Assembly: GCF_035818475.1 (NCBI RefSeq)
Contig: NZ_JAYMGV010000001.1
Location: 1,116,001-1,180,000, forward strand
Direction of reading: 5' to 3'
Length of the DNA: 64,000 bases
From: Cognatitamlana sp035818475
GTDB lineage: Bacteria > Bacteroidota > Bacteroidia > Flavobacteriales > Flavobacteriaceae
Of the stretch, positions 1 through 8,262 are shown in pieces (position 1 is the first letter of the stretch; each line of letters starts with the position of its first letter). The position numbers were made by a program, and so were the translations under genes. The notes beneath the pieces are model-generated. The model was not told the DNA's origin. It made no database searches and worked only from the letters and a program-made list of their open reading frames with translations.

Positions 1-1
1 T

Positions 2-1000
2 GTTTTAAAAGAAAAAAGACAAAACCTTCTTAAAATAGATGGTATAGGAACGGCTATTTTAAGCGAATTATTTAAGGCACACCATTTAAAAGAAGCTGAA
101 AAAGAAATGGAGTTTATACAGGCCAATAGTATCAAGGTATCCTATTTTCAGGATAATGATTATCCTGAGAAATTAAAACACTGTATTGATGGGCCCATTT
201 TGCTATTTTATTCCGGAAATATAAACCTGAACAATAAGCCCCTGATTAGTATTGTTGGTGCTAGAAAAATTACTACCAATGGTGCTGCTCTTTGTGAAAG
301 TTTAATAGAAAAATTAAAACCCTATGATCCGGTTATTATTTCAGGCTTCGCTTACGGAACAGATATTACAGCACATAAAGCAGCGCTCAAGAATAATTTG
401 CAAACTGTGGCGTGTTTAGCTCATGGATTAAATCAGATTTACCCAAAAGCACATAAAAAATATATAGTTGATATAGAGAAAAATGGGGGATTCTTCTCTG
501 ATTTTTGGAGTACTGATGCTTTTGACAAGAACAACTTTTTAAAGCGTAACAGAATTATTGCCGGATTAAGTGAAGCGACTATAGTTATAGAATCTGCCGA
601 AAAGGGAGGTAGCTTGGTTACAGCTGATATTGCGAATTCTTATAATAGAGATGTATTTGCAATACCTGGTAGGGTAACTGATAGCCAAAGCGCAGGGTGT
701 AATAATTTAATAAAGTACCAAAAAGCGCATATGTTGACAACCGCTTTGGATGTCCCATATATTTTAAACTGGAAATTAGAAGATAATAAAAAGCCTGCTG
801 TTCAAAAAAAACTTTTTGTTGAACTGGATGAAACTGAAAAAGTGATTTATAATTATTTAAAGGAAAATGAAAAGCAACAATTGGATGTTGTAGCTATTCA
901 TTGTAACCTACCCATTTTTAAGGTAGCCAGTGTTTTATTGACTATGGAATTAAAAGGTGTTATAAGGCCATTACCGGGTAAGGTATTTGAGGTTATTTAA
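2..1000 (+). CDS. dprA: DNA processing protein DprA (5' end outside window)
   Basis: DprA loads RecA onto incoming single-stranded DNA during natural transformation, in the cytoplasm. The reading frame is open to the first base of the window, so the start lies upstream. The first visible codons give the tail of a helix-hairpin-helix domain (LLKIDGIGTAILSELF). The Rossmann-like core follows, with SIVGARKITTNG, SGFAYGTDITAHKAAL, AHGLNQIYPKAH and the late core motif KGGSLVTADIAN. The last 60 or so residues look like the usual C-terminal winged helix. The family normally reads SGLAYGID and LGHGLD, so a few core positions are slightly divergent. It converges with trpS. The identification is secure. 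Confidence 0.93.
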   Translation, partial: VLKEKRQNLLKIDGIGTAILSELFKAHHLKEAEKEMEFIQANSIKVSYFQDNDYPEKLKHCIDGPILLFYSGNINLNNKPLISIVGARKITTNGAALCESLIEKLKPYDPVIISGFAYGTDITAHKAALKNNLQTVACLAHGLNQIYPKAHKKYIVDIEKNGGFFSDFWSTDAFDKNNFLKRNRIIAGLSEATIVIESAEKGGSLVTADIANSYNRDVFAIPGRVTDSQSAGCNNLIKYQKAHMLTTALDVPYILNWKLEDNKKPAVQKKLFVELDETEKVIYNYLKENEKQQLDVVAIHCNLPIFKVASVLLTMELKGVIRPLPGKVFEVI

Positions 1001-1012
1001 CCTTTCTATGTT

Positions 1013-1981
1013 TCAATATCCAACCTTTTCTCTAACCCTTTTCAAAACATTATCAGCAACTAATTTTGCTTTTTCTGCCCCAATAGCTAAAGCTTTATCC
1101 ACTTCGTCCAGATTATTCATATAATAGTTATAACGTTCACGTGGTTTTGCAAACTTTTCAATAATAAGTTCAAAAAGTGCTTGTTTTGCATGCCCATAGC
1201 CATAACCACCATTTTCATAATTGGCTTTCATGTTTTCAATCTGGGTACCATCAGCTAATAAGCTATAAATAGCAAAGCAGTTACAGGTATTCCAATCTTT
1301 TGGTTCTTCAAGCGGTGTACTATCCGTTTGAATACTCATAATCTGCTTACGTAATTTTTTATCGGGTAAGAATATATTAATAATGTTATTCCTGCTTTTA
1401 CTCATTTTTTCACCATCAATACCAGGAATAAGCTTAGTGTTTTCTTGAATTTTGCCTTCCGGAAGCACAAATGTTTCACCTACTTTAGCATGAAAACGAG
1501 AAGCCACATCACGCGTCATTTCAATATGCTGTAATTGATCTTTTCCAACGGGGATTATATTGGCGTCATACATTAAAATATCAGCAGCCATAAGCATAGG
1601 ATACGTAAACAATCCGGAATTTACATCTTCCAGTCTATCGGCCTTATCCTTAAAGCTATGTGCCAGTGTTAAGCGCTGGTATGGAAAAAAGCAACTTAAA
1701 TACCATGTTAACTCTGTTACTTGTGGGATATCACTTTGCCTGTAAAAAACTGTTTTTTCAACATCCAGTCCAAAAGCCAACCAGGTTGCCGCAGTAGAGT
1801 ATGTGTTGTCCCGTAATGTTGCAGCGTCTTTAATTTGTGTTAATGTATGCAAGTTTGCAATAAACAAGTAAGAATCGTTTTCCGGGTTTTCAGCCATTTT
1901 AATTGCTGGTAAAATTGCACCTAAAATGTTTCCTAAATGTGGTGTTCCTGTACTTTGTATGCCTGTAAGTATGCGTGCCAT
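1013..1981 (-). CDS. trpS: Tryptophanyl-tRNA synthetase
   Basis: Class I aminoacyl-tRNA synthetase that charges tRNA-Trp in the cytoplasm. The protein has 322 residues, the usual bacterial length. The HIGH-type signature appears as TGTPHLGN near residue 11 and the KMSKS loop as GEKMSKSRNN near residue 190. The tryptophan-pocket region LMAADILMYDANIIPVGKDQ is also typical. The start is the only sensible ATG. A TAAATTTG -7 box lies about 18 bases upstream, so the gene probably has its own promoter. It faces dprA tail to tail with only 12 bases between them. Confidence 0.97.
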   Translation of the reverse strand: MARILTGIQSTGTPHLGNILGAILPAIKMAENPENDSYLFIANLHTLTQIKDAATLRDNTYSTAATWLAFGLDVEKTVFYRQSDIPQVTELTWYLSCFFPYQRLTLAHSFKDKADRLEDVNSGLFTYPMLMAADILMYDANIIPVGKDQLQHIEMTRDVASRFHAKVGETFVLPEGKIQENTKLIPGIDGEKMSKSRNNIINIFLPDKKLRKQIMSIQTDSTPLEEPKDWNTCNCFAIYSLLADGTQIENMKANYENGGYGYGHAKQALFELIIEKFAKPRERYNYYMNNLDEVDKALAIGAEKAKLVADNVLKRVREKVGY

Positions 1982-1998
1982 AAATTTTATATAAAGCG

Positions 1999-2006
1999 CA
2001 AATTTA
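1999..2006 (-). promoter_or_regulatory. -7 box for trpS
   Basis: The minus strand reads TAAATTTG, an exact match to the Bacteroidota -7 consensus TAnnTTTG, 18 bases before the trpS ATG. The -33 region is only T-rich rather than a clean TTTG. Confidence 0.5.
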
Positions 2007-2023
2007 AAGATAAGTTATGCAAT

Positions 2024-2050
2024 AAAAAAAAGTGGCATATGCCACTTTTA
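2024..2050. terminator. Bidirectional intrinsic terminator
   Basis: A perfect 22-base palindrome AAAAGTGGCATATGCCACTTTT (11-bp arms) has an A-run on the plus-strand left side, which gives a long U-tract to minus-strand transcripts. It sits just after the stop of the 2069-2311 gene and would insulate trpS from it. Confidence 0.75.
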
Positions 2051-2068
2051 TAAAAATGTAGATATGCT

Positions 2069-2311
2069 TTATTTTTTAAATAAACCGGCAACAAATAGAA
2101 TGGCACAGGCTCCAATGGCTCCGGTTATTATATCTCCTAAAACCCCACCAAAAAGTGAAATGTTAAGTATACCAAACAACCAATTACCAACAATACCGCC
2201 AATAATACCGATAACAATATTTAAAAGGAGTCCAAAACCGCCTCCTTTCATAAGTTTTCCAGCTAACCATCCGGCAATTGCGCCAATTAACAATGCATAA
2301 AGTAAACCCAT
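2069..2311 (-). CDS. GlsB/YeaQ/YmgE family small membrane protein
   Basis: An 80-residue hydrophobic protein with Gly-rich helices, matching the transglycosylase-associated (GlsB/YeaQ/YmgE) family of stress-linked inner-membrane proteins. Three membrane segments can be drawn: residues 2-20 (LLYALLIGAIAGWLAGKLM), about 27-46 (GLLLNIVIGIIGGIVGNWLF) and about 55-77. The G-x-x-x-G spacing and the GAIAGWLAGKLMKGGG signature are typical. Its molecular role is not established. It is monocistronic, with a palindromic terminator directly after its stop. Confidence 0.85.
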   Translation of the reverse strand: MGLLYALLIGAIAGWLAGKLMKGGGFGLLLNIVIGIIGGIVGNWLFGILNISLFGGVLGDIITGAIGACAILFVAGLFKK

Positions 2312-2364
2312 AATTCTTATAATTTTAAAGTTATTATGTTTTAAAGATAATCAATTTATAATAG

Positions 2365-2372
2365 TATTTTTG
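2365..2372 (+). promoter_or_regulatory. -7 box overlapping the leader of the acyltransferase
   Basis: TATTTTTG matches TAnnTTTG and ends only six bases before the ATG at 2379, with TTTA about 21 bases upstream as a -33 candidate. Transcription would begin at or within a base or two of the start codon, which implies a leaderless or nearly leaderless mRNA. It also argues against the in-frame TTG at 2370 as the start. Confidence 0.5.
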
Positions 2373-2378
2373 AAGCGC

Positions 2379-3116
2379 ATGAAAATTGTTAAATACATAT
2401 TTTGGACGTTATACCGCATTTGGTTTTATATTTTGGTAGGCCTGCCAATTCTGATTATGTTCCCGGTGCTTCTTATTTCAATTTCAAAAGAGTCATGGTA
2501 TTCCTTCTTTTTTAAAATTGCGCGCCTTTGGGCCAAATTTATTCTAATAGGTATGGGGTTTGCTTATCAGGTTGAGCGAAATCAAACCCCTGAACAAGAA
2601 AAGAGCTATATGTTTATAGCAAATCATACCTCAATGACAGATATTATGCTTATGCTGGTATCAGTTAAAAACCCTTTTGTTTTTGTTGGGAAAGCTGAAT
2701 TAGCTAAAATCCCATTATTTGGGTTCTTTTATAAGCGTACCTGTATTTTGGTAGATAGAAATTCGGCAAAGAGTAGACAAGCCGTTTTTTTAAGAGCACA
2801 ACGCCGGTTACAATCCGGTTTAAGTATTTGTATTTTTCCGGAGGGAGGTGTGCCTGAAGAGCATATTGAATTAGATGATTTTAAGGATGGTGCTTTTAGG
2901 TTGGCAATAAATCATCAAATACCTATTGTGCCTTTAACTTTTGCAGATAATAAAAAGCGTTTGTCATATACGTTTTTTAGCGGAGGGCCCGGAAAAATGC
3001 GTGCTAAGGTTCATAAGTTTATATCTACAGAAGGGCTAACCGTTGATGATACAAAATTTTTAAATGATAAGTCGCGGGAAGTTATTCTAAATCAATTGCA
3101 ATTATTTAATAAATAA
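2379..3116 (+). CDS. 1-acyl-sn-glycerol-3-phosphate acyltransferase (PlsC family)
   Basis: Membrane-associated acyltransferase that adds the second acyl chain to lysophosphatidate, or a related lysolipid, in phospholipid synthesis. An N-terminal membrane segment spans roughly residues 10-35. The catalytic HX4D motif appears as NHTSMTD, and the acceptor-site motif as FPEGGVPEE, where most PlsC proteins have FPEGTRS. The start is placed at ATG 2379, because an upstream in-frame TTG lies inside the promoter box. The length of about 245 residues is normal. A second PlsC-type gene lies at 42116-42853, so one of the two may act on a different lipid. Confidence 0.87.
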   Translation: MKIVKYIFWTLYRIWFYILVGLPILIMFPVLLISISKESWYSFFFKIARLWAKFILIGMGFAYQVERNQTPEQEKSYMFIANHTSMTDIMLMLVSVKNPFVFVGKAELAKIPLFGFFYKRTCILVDRNSAKSRQAVFLRAQRRLQSGLSICIFPEGGVPEEHIELDDFKDGAFRLAINHQIPIVPLTFADNKKRLSYTFFSGGPGKMRAKVHKFISTEGLTVDDTKFLNDKSREVILNQLQLFNK

Positions 3117-3146
3117 AAAACTGCTCAGGGGATGAGCAGTTTCTTT
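3115..3146. terminator. Terminator after the acyltransferase
   Basis: The inverted repeat AAACTGCTCA / TGAGCAGTTT with a five-base loop is followed by TTTCTTT and preceded by an A-run. It lies between convergent genes and can serve both strands. Confidence 0.65.
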
Positions 3147-3199
3147 GACATTGATTTTCGAGCTTAAATGAAAACCAATATCTAGATCTAACCAAAAAC

Positions 3200-4723
3200 C
3201 TAGAATTTAATGGCAAATCCGGTATAAACACCTATAAAAAATGGTGTGAAATTACCGGAAGTATTGTTAAACGTGTTAAACTGATATTTAAACATGGGTT
3301 CTAAGTTTAAATCAATTTTCTTAGAAAACTTATAATTTAACCCAAATCCAAAATTAGCACTATAACTTGTTTTATTTAAGTTGTTATCCTCTCCTAAAAA
3401 GGTTCTGTTGCCATTGGCATTTTCAGAATAGACTCTATTATTATTCAAGAAAAAAGAACTAAACCCACCAATAACATTTACGCCCAATCTTTTTTGAGAA
3501 AGTGAATACTGAAATTCCAGGGGAATTTCTATATAACCAAAAGTTTGATTAATTGATATGTTTGAATTACTAAAAGACTCAGGGGTTTCGCTTGAATTTA
3601 AGGCTTCGCCGCTTACAAGAGAAACATTGGCATCATTATTTGATCTTGAATCTACATTTTTTAAGGCACTGCTACTGGTGTTACTAGATTGAAAAACTAC
3701 CACATTGTTAGTGTTATACCCTAAATTAACCTTGTTTATACCTGAACGAATCTTAAGCTTATTATTAATAGCATAGCTGGTAGCAATACCATAACTCATG
3801 TTCACATCACCGGTTTTTGAGTTGTTATTAAATTGTTGGTCAATTGATGAACCCTTCCCTAAAGTGTTAAAGTAAACAGGCGCAGCATTTGGGGCAATAC
3901 TCCACCTGTTTTGTTTTTCTTCTTCTTCAATTATAGCTTTATCTTTCTCAATGGCTTCTTCAATAGTTAATGTATTATCTTGTGTTTTGTTTTTGGCAAC
4001 AGTGTTATTTGATGATGCTTTAATAATGTCTTTTGCCTGCGCTTTATCAATCAATATTTCGGTATTGCTTTCAGAATTGTTGTTTATGGGGGTGTCTGTG
4101 CTAGGTACAGTTGCAACACTGGTTTTAGAACTTTCTTCTTTAATAGGATTGATGTTTTCTTTGGGGGCTTCTATACTATTTGCAATAGCTATATCCTTTT
4201 GGATAGAATCCGTTTTACTACTTTGCGCTATAACATTTTTGTTAGGAACTGTATGCCCTTCGTTTTTATTTGTTGCGGTAGAGTGCTTTGCAATTGATGT
4301 TGGAGTCGTTTTAAGTTTTGTTATAGTTGCAGACTCAATGGTTGGATTATCATTTGAAGTTTGATTAGAAGGTATTTCGTCTAAATCATTACTAGTAGCA
4401 ATGCCAGTATTAGAATCTTTTTTAACCGTGTTTAAAGGAGGTTCGATTAGATTATCATCATTTTCCTGAGAAGTATCTTTTGAATTAACTACCTCAATTT
4501 CCGGAGCGTTATCTGTGGTATTGAATACTAAAGTGCCAATAGTTAAAAGAAGCAATAACAGGGCAGCAATACCGGCATAACGCCACCAGATTGGTATAAC
4601 GCGTCTTCTCTTTTTATTATTGAGTTTAGCTTCAATGTTTTTCCATACAGCATCCCCTGGAGTAGCTTCAAAATCTTTAAAGCTCTCCTGAAATAATCGG
4701 TCTATATGTTTTTTTTCACCCAT
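3200..4723 (-). CDS. Anti-sigma-like protein fused to an outer-membrane beta-barrel domain
   Basis: 507 residues in three parts. Residues 1 to about 40 are a short cytoplasmic segment (DRLFQESFKDFEATPGDAVW, then a Lys/Arg-rich stretch). Next is one membrane helix at about 45-68 (IAALLLLLLTIGTLVF). A long Ser/Thr/Asn-rich linker runs to about residue 270. The C-terminal 230 residues alternate polar and aromatic positions and end in F, like a PorT-type outer-membrane beta-barrel. The start codon overlaps the sigma-factor stop (TAATG), so translation is probably coupled. In the Bacteroidota this pairing suggests the cytoplasmic segment holds the sigma factor. Whether the barrel really spans the outer membrane while the helix spans the inner one is unproven. 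Confidence 0.7.
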   Translation of the reverse strand: MGEKKHIDRLFQESFKDFEATPGDAVWKNIEAKLNNKKRRRVIPIWWRYAGIAALLLLLLTIGTLVFNTTDNAPEIEVVNSKDTSQENDDNLIEPPLNTVKKDSNTGIATSNDLDEIPSNQTSNDNPTIESATITKLKTTPTSIAKHSTATNKNEGHTVPNKNVIAQSSKTDSIQKDIAIANSIEAPKENINPIKEESSKTSVATVPSTDTPINNNSESNTEILIDKAQAKDIIKASSNNTVAKNKTQDNTLTIEEAIEKDKAIIEEEEKQNRWSIAPNAAPVYFNTLGKGSSIDQQFNNNSKTGDVNMSYGIATSYAINNKLKIRSGINKVNLGYNTNNVVVFQSSNTSSSALKNVDSRSNNDANVSLVSGEALNSSETPESFSNSNISINQTFGYIEIPLEFQYSLSQKRLGVNVIGGFSSFFLNNNRVYSENANGNRTFLGEDNNLNKTSYSANFGFGLNYKFSKKIDLNLEPMFKYQFNTFNNTSGNFTPFFIGVYTGFAIKF

Positions 4724-5277
4724 TATAATAATGATTGTGAATGCCCTGTTTTATTATACTCCTCAATAGTTTGCACTAAAATATGCCTGGCTCTTGCTAA
4801 ATTTGATTTTGAAGTGCCGATATTTATTTTTAGCATCTCCGCTATTTCTTTATGTGAGTATCCGTCAAGAACATACAAGTTGAAAACCAGCCTGTATCTA
4901 TCAGGTAACTCCTGAATGATCTTTAACAGATAATCAATAGAAACAGCATTGTCTTCAATTTCTATTTCAACATCTTCAATGGTATTTTCATTGACCAGAT
5001 CAAAAACTTTTTCACTTCTGTAGCGTTGCAATGCTGTATTAATTGTAATACGCTTTACCCAGCCTTCAAATGAACCCTTGCTTTGATACTGCTCTATTTT
5101 TTTAAAAATTGTTAAAAAAGCATCCTGCAAATTATCTTCAGCTTCTGCATGACTTCTTGAATACTTCAAGCACAAGGCAAATAACTTACTTGAAAATAGT
5201 TTGTATAATTCACCTTGTGCTTTAGTATCATTAATTTTACAATTTTCTATGAGTTGTTTTAAACTCAAGTTAAACAC
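4723..5277 (-). CDS. ECF RNA polymerase sigma factor
   Basis: A 184-residue sigma-70 family protein of the ECF group. Region 2 covers about residues 25-95 (DAFLTIFKKIEQYQSKGSF, then WVKRITINTALQRYR). Region 4 covers about 125-180 (LPDRYRLVFNLYVLDGYSHK and EIAEMLKINIGTSKSNLARA), with a clear helix-turn-helix. There is no region 1 or 3. It overlaps the downstream anti-sigma gene by one base and starts 21 bases after the lipoprotein gene. It should direct RNA polymerase to a small envelope- or stress-linked regulon. The target promoter could not be identified here. Confidence 0.92.
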   Translation of the reverse strand: MFNLSLKQLIENCKINDTKAQGELYKLFSSKLFALCLKYSRSHAEAEDNLQDAFLTIFKKIEQYQSKGSFEGWVKRITINTALQRYRSEKVFDLVNENTIEDVEIEIEDNAVSIDYLLKIIQELPDRYRLVFNLYVLDGYSHKEIAEMLKINIGTSKSNLARARHILVQTIEEYNKTGHSQSLL

Positions 5278-5298
5278 GTATTAATTAATACTTAAATA

Positions 5299-5709
5299 TT
5301 ATTCAACAACAGGAACTACAATTGTTAAATACTGATCTTCTCCGTTCTCGTCTTCTCCTTGCCAAAACTTAAAGATGTATGAACCATCACTGGTAACTAT
5401 AAAATTTAAGGTGGCCTCGACCAATTCATCTTCAAGGTTTTCACAACTATCGTTTTCTAACACATAGTTTATAGGAGCAACCGTACGTTCATTATTTTCT
5501 TTTAAATAATAAAACTCTTTAAATCCATGACAGGTTGATGGCCTGAAATAAGAGATGGTAATAGGGTATGTTTGCCCTAGTTCAAACTCGTCAGGGATAT
5601 CAACACTTTCCACAGGTAACACTTCAAAGCTATACCTGGTGTTGTCATCATCAGTGCTGCATGATACACATAGTACTAGTGCTAAGCAAAGTACAAAAAA
5701 TCTTTTCAT
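5299..5709 (-). CDS. Putative lipoprotein, first gene of the sigma-factor operon
   Basis: 136 residues with a signal peptide and lipobox (LALVLCVSCSTDDD). The acidic run after the cysteine resembles the lipoprotein export signal that sends Bacteroidota lipoproteins to the cell surface. The mature part is acidic and beta-rich, with a Cys pair around STCHGFKEF and NDSCENLEDE that could form a disulfide. No family was recognised. It lies 21 bases upstream of the ECF sigma gene on the same strand, so it is probably co-transcribed. It could be a sensor or target of that system, though position is the only support. Confidence 0.72.
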   Translation of the reverse strand: MKRFFVLCLALVLCVSCSTDDDNTRYSFEVLPVESVDIPDEFELGQTYPITISYFRPSTCHGFKEFYYLKENNERTVAPINYVLENDSCENLEDELVEATLNFIVTSDGSYIFKFWQGEDENGEDQYLTIVVPVVE

Positions 5710-5785
5710 AGTAAATTAATTTAGGGTTTAATACATGTTTTGTACATGTTAGATGCTAATGAAAAGAAAAGGTTGCGCGTGAAGC

Positions 5786-5816
5786 AAAAAAAAATCCCGA
5801 ATTAACGGGATTTTTT
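5786..5816 (-). terminator. recA terminator
   Basis: The perfect inverted repeat AAAAAATCCCG / CGGGATTTTTT (11-bp arms, loop AATTAA) gives a U-tract on the minus strand directly after the recA stop. Confidence 0.85.
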
Positions 5817-5817
5817 G

Positions 5818-6819
5818 TTATTTTTCTGAAACCATTGTTCTTACTTTGGTTTCAAGCTCTTCCATGAGTTCAGGATTATCTTTAATCAATGCTTTTACTG
5901 CATCCCTGCCTTGCCCCAGCTTAGTTTCGTCATAGCTAAACCAAGAACCGCTCTTTTTCACAATTTCATAGTCTACAGCTAAATCTAAAATTTCACCAAC
6001 TTTTGACACACCTTCACCGTACATAATATCAAACTCAGCCATTTTAAACGGTGGAGCTACTTTGTTTTTAACCACTTTAACTCGGGTTTTGTTACCAGCA
6101 ACGGTACCATCAGATTCTTTTATTTGTGTAGAACGTCTGATATCCAATCTAACAGAGGCGTAAAATTTTAAAGCATTACCCCCGGTTGTAGTTTCAGGGT
6201 TTCCAAACATCACTCCAATTTTTTCACGCAATTGGTTAATAAAAATCACGGTACAATTAGTCTTGCTTATTGATGAGGTCAGTTTTCTTAATGCTTGTGA
6301 CATTAAACGTGCATGCAGCCCCATTTTAGAGTCTCCCATTTCACCTTCAATTTCGCTTTTAGGGGTTAAAGCTGCAACAGAATCTATAACAACAATATCA
6401 ATAGCACCAGAACGAATTAAATTATCTGCAATTTCAAGGGCCTGCTCACCGTTATCCGGTTGTGAAATAATTAAATTATCAATATCTACACCCAGTTTTT
6501 CTGCATAAAATCTATCAAATGCATGTTCGGCATCTATAAAGGCAGCAATACCACCGGTTTTTTGTGCTTCTGCAATGGCATGCAAGGTTAACGTAGTTTT
6601 ACCTGAAGATTCCGGGCCATATATTTCAATAACTCTGCCTCGAGGATAACCACCAACACCTAAAGCAATATCTAAACCTAACGAGCCCGATGAAATAGCA
6701 TCTACATCTTCTATAGCGGCATCGCTCATTTTCATTACAGTGCCTTTTCCGTAGGCTTTATCCAGCTTGTCTAATGTAAGCTTTAATGCTTTTAATTTAG
6801 CGTCTTTTTCACTACTCAT
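5818..6819 (-). CDS. recA: Recombinase RecA
   Basis: ATP-dependent strand-exchange protein for homologous recombination and the SOS response. At 333 residues the length is normal. The Walker A motif reads GPESSGKTT near residue 70, Walker B reads VVIDSVAAL near 140, and FINQLREKIGVMFGNPETTT forms the L2 loop region. The C-terminus is short and acidic, as in other Bacteroidota. A recombination partner, dprA, lies a few kilobases away. A plausible promoter lies just upstream and a strong terminator follows. No LexA box was looked for beyond what is visible by eye. Confidence 0.98.
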   Translation of the reverse strand: MSSEKDAKLKALKLTLDKLDKAYGKGTVMKMSDAAIEDVDAISSGSLGLDIALGVGGYPRGRVIEIYGPESSGKTTLTLHAIAEAQKTGGIAAFIDAEHAFDRFYAEKLGVDIDNLIISQPDNGEQALEIADNLIRSGAIDIVVIDSVAALTPKSEIEGEMGDSKMGLHARLMSQALRKLTSSISKTNCTVIFINQLREKIGVMFGNPETTTGGNALKFYASVRLDIRRSTQIKESDGTVAGNKTRVKVVKNKVAPPFKMAEFDIMYGEGVSKVGEILDLAVDYEIVKKSGSWFSYDETKLGQGRDAVKALIKDNPELMEELETKVRTMVSEK

Positions 6820-6848
6820 TTATATATTTTTTTCTGATGTTAAGCATG

Positions 6849-6879
6849 CTAAAATACTATATCTTTTGTCAGGATACAA
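6849..6879 (-). promoter_or_regulatory. Probable recA promoter
   Basis: On the minus strand, TTG is followed after 20 bases by TATTTTAG, one mismatch from TAnnTTTG, about 30 bases before the recA ATG. Confidence 0.4.
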
Positions 6880-7065
6880 TAATAGTTTTCAACATTAAAT
6901 TCCTAAAAAACAAGCATAGTTTTCTTTTTCTAAAAATAAATTTAAGGCTTAGACGCAACCATCTTTTATATTCTGCATCTACAAGTTAGACTAAGGAAAA
7001 TTTTTTGCTTGAATCTATAAAAGAAGAATTTATTTTAGACTAACTCAAACTAAACTAAGAAAAAG

Positions 7066-7097
7066 GCACTTAAAGAATGTTTTAAGTGCTTTTTTTA
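7066..7097 (+). terminator. Hairpin with T-run in the recA-trhO gap
   Basis: The arms GCACTTAAA / TTTAAGTGC with a six-base loop are followed by seven Ts. The 357-base gap between recA and trhO otherwise holds no ORF that looks coding. The hairpin has no obvious upstream gene on the plus strand, so it may end an unannotated short transcript or insulate trhO. Confidence 0.55.
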
Positions 7098-7106
7098 TAC
7101 AATACA

Positions 7107-7136
7107 TTGTGACAATCCTTTAAAATTGTACTTTTG
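7107..7136 (+). promoter_or_regulatory. trhO operon promoter
   Basis: TTG at 7107-7109, a 19-base spacer and TACTTTTG at 7129-7136 form a textbook Bacteroidota promoter, 41 bases before the trhO ATG. Confidence 0.75.
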
Positions 7137-7177
7137 CAGCTTAAAATATTCTTTTAAACCTTAAAAATTAGTATAGC

Positions 7178-8251
7178 ATGCAACTGTACAATAAATTAAG
7201 TGCAAAAGAAAGAGCAGCGTTAATCGAGAAAGTAGGGAAGGATCGATTAACACTTTCTTTTTATCAATATGCCAAAATTGGCAATCCTCAGGAATTTAGA
7301 GATCAATTGTTTATTGTTTGGGATAAACTGGATGTTTTGGGCCGTATATATATAGCTCATGAAGGCATCAATGGACAATTATCATTACCGGCAGATCGTT
7401 TTAATGCATTTAAAGCGCACTTAGATACTATTGATTTTCTAAAAGACATTCGACTAAATATTGCTGTAGAGCAGGATAATATGTCCTTTCTGAAACTTAA
7501 AGTTAAAGTCCGTAATAAAATTGTTGCAGACGGTTTAAACGATGATGCTTTTGATGTTACTAATAAAGGCATTCATGTTGGTGCAGATACTTTTAATACA
7601 CTTATTGAAGATGAGAAGACCGTTTTGGTTGATATGAGAAACCATTACGAAAGTGAAATAGGACATTTTAAAAATGCTATAACGCCGGATGTTGATACTT
7701 TTAGGGAATCCCTGGATATCATAGAAAATGATTTGAAAGATCATAAAGAAGATAAAAACCTGGTTATGTATTGCACAGGAGGTATTAGATGCGAAAAAGC
7801 CAGTGCCTATTTTAAATATAAAGGTTTTAAAAATGTATTTCAGTTAGAGGGCGGTATCATAGAATATACCAGACAGATAAAAGCACAAAATCTTGAAAAT
7901 AAGTTTATTGGTAAGAATTTTGTTTTTGATGAACGCAGAGCAGAAAAAATAAGTGATGCTATCATAGCACATTGCCATCAATGCGGGACCCCTTTTGATG
8001 TGCATACCAATTGTGCCAATGATGCATGTCATTTACTATTTATACAATGTGATACCTGTAAGGAGGAAATGAATAACTGTTGTTCCACCAATTGTATGGA
8101 AATACATGCCTTACCATATGAAGAGCAGAAAGCCCTTAGAAAAGGACAGGGAAACAGTAATGATATTTTCAAAAAAGGACGCGCAGACCATTTGCCGGGC
8201 AAAAAGGATTTAAGAAACATTTTTGAAACTCTAAAAGGAGATAAGAGGTAA
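7178..8251 (+). CDS. trhO: tRNA uridine-34 hydroxylase TrhO (rhodanese family)
   Basis: TrhO (YceA) uses O2 to hydroxylate U34 of certain tRNAs to ho5U, which broadens wobble decoding. The 357-residue protein has the N-terminal acylphosphatase-like domain (HEGINGQLSLP) and a central rhodanese domain (VLVDMRNHYESEIGHF) with the active-site loop CTGGIRCEKASAY. A Cys-rich C-terminal segment holds HCHQCG, CANDAC, CDTC and CC, as the family does. It is the first gene of an apparent three-gene operon with a U32 protein 12 bases downstream and then a ferredoxin. That context supports a role in tRNA hydroxylation. Confidence 0.93.
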   Translation: MQLYNKLSAKERAALIEKVGKDRLTLSFYQYAKIGNPQEFRDQLFIVWDKLDVLGRIYIAHEGINGQLSLPADRFNAFKAHLDTIDFLKDIRLNIAVEQDNMSFLKLKVKVRNKIVADGLNDDAFDVTNKGIHVGADTFNTLIEDEKTVLVDMRNHYESEIGHFKNAITPDVDTFRESLDIIENDLKDHKEDKNLVMYCTGGIRCEKASAYFKYKGFKNVFQLEGGIIEYTRQIKAQNLENKFIGKNFVFDERRAEKISDAIIAHCHQCGTPFDVHTNCANDACHLLFIQCDTCKEEMNNCCSTNCMEIHALPYEEQKALRKGQGNSNDIFKKGRADHLPGKKDLRNIFETLKGDKR

Positions 8252-8262
8252 ACATATATACT

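Noticed and set aside
3951..4364. 137-codon plus-strand ORF opposite the anti-sigma/barrel gene
   Set aside because: It is antisense to the Ser/Thr/Asn-rich linker; the Val/Leu/Ser-rich translation is what the reverse of such codons gives.
7019..7062. Possible functional motif CAAACTAAACTAAG shared with 38742 and 37840
   Set aside because: Similar ACTAAACTAA tracts occur near hairpins at three places, but orientation relative to the hairpin differs at 7040, so no common element is claimed.
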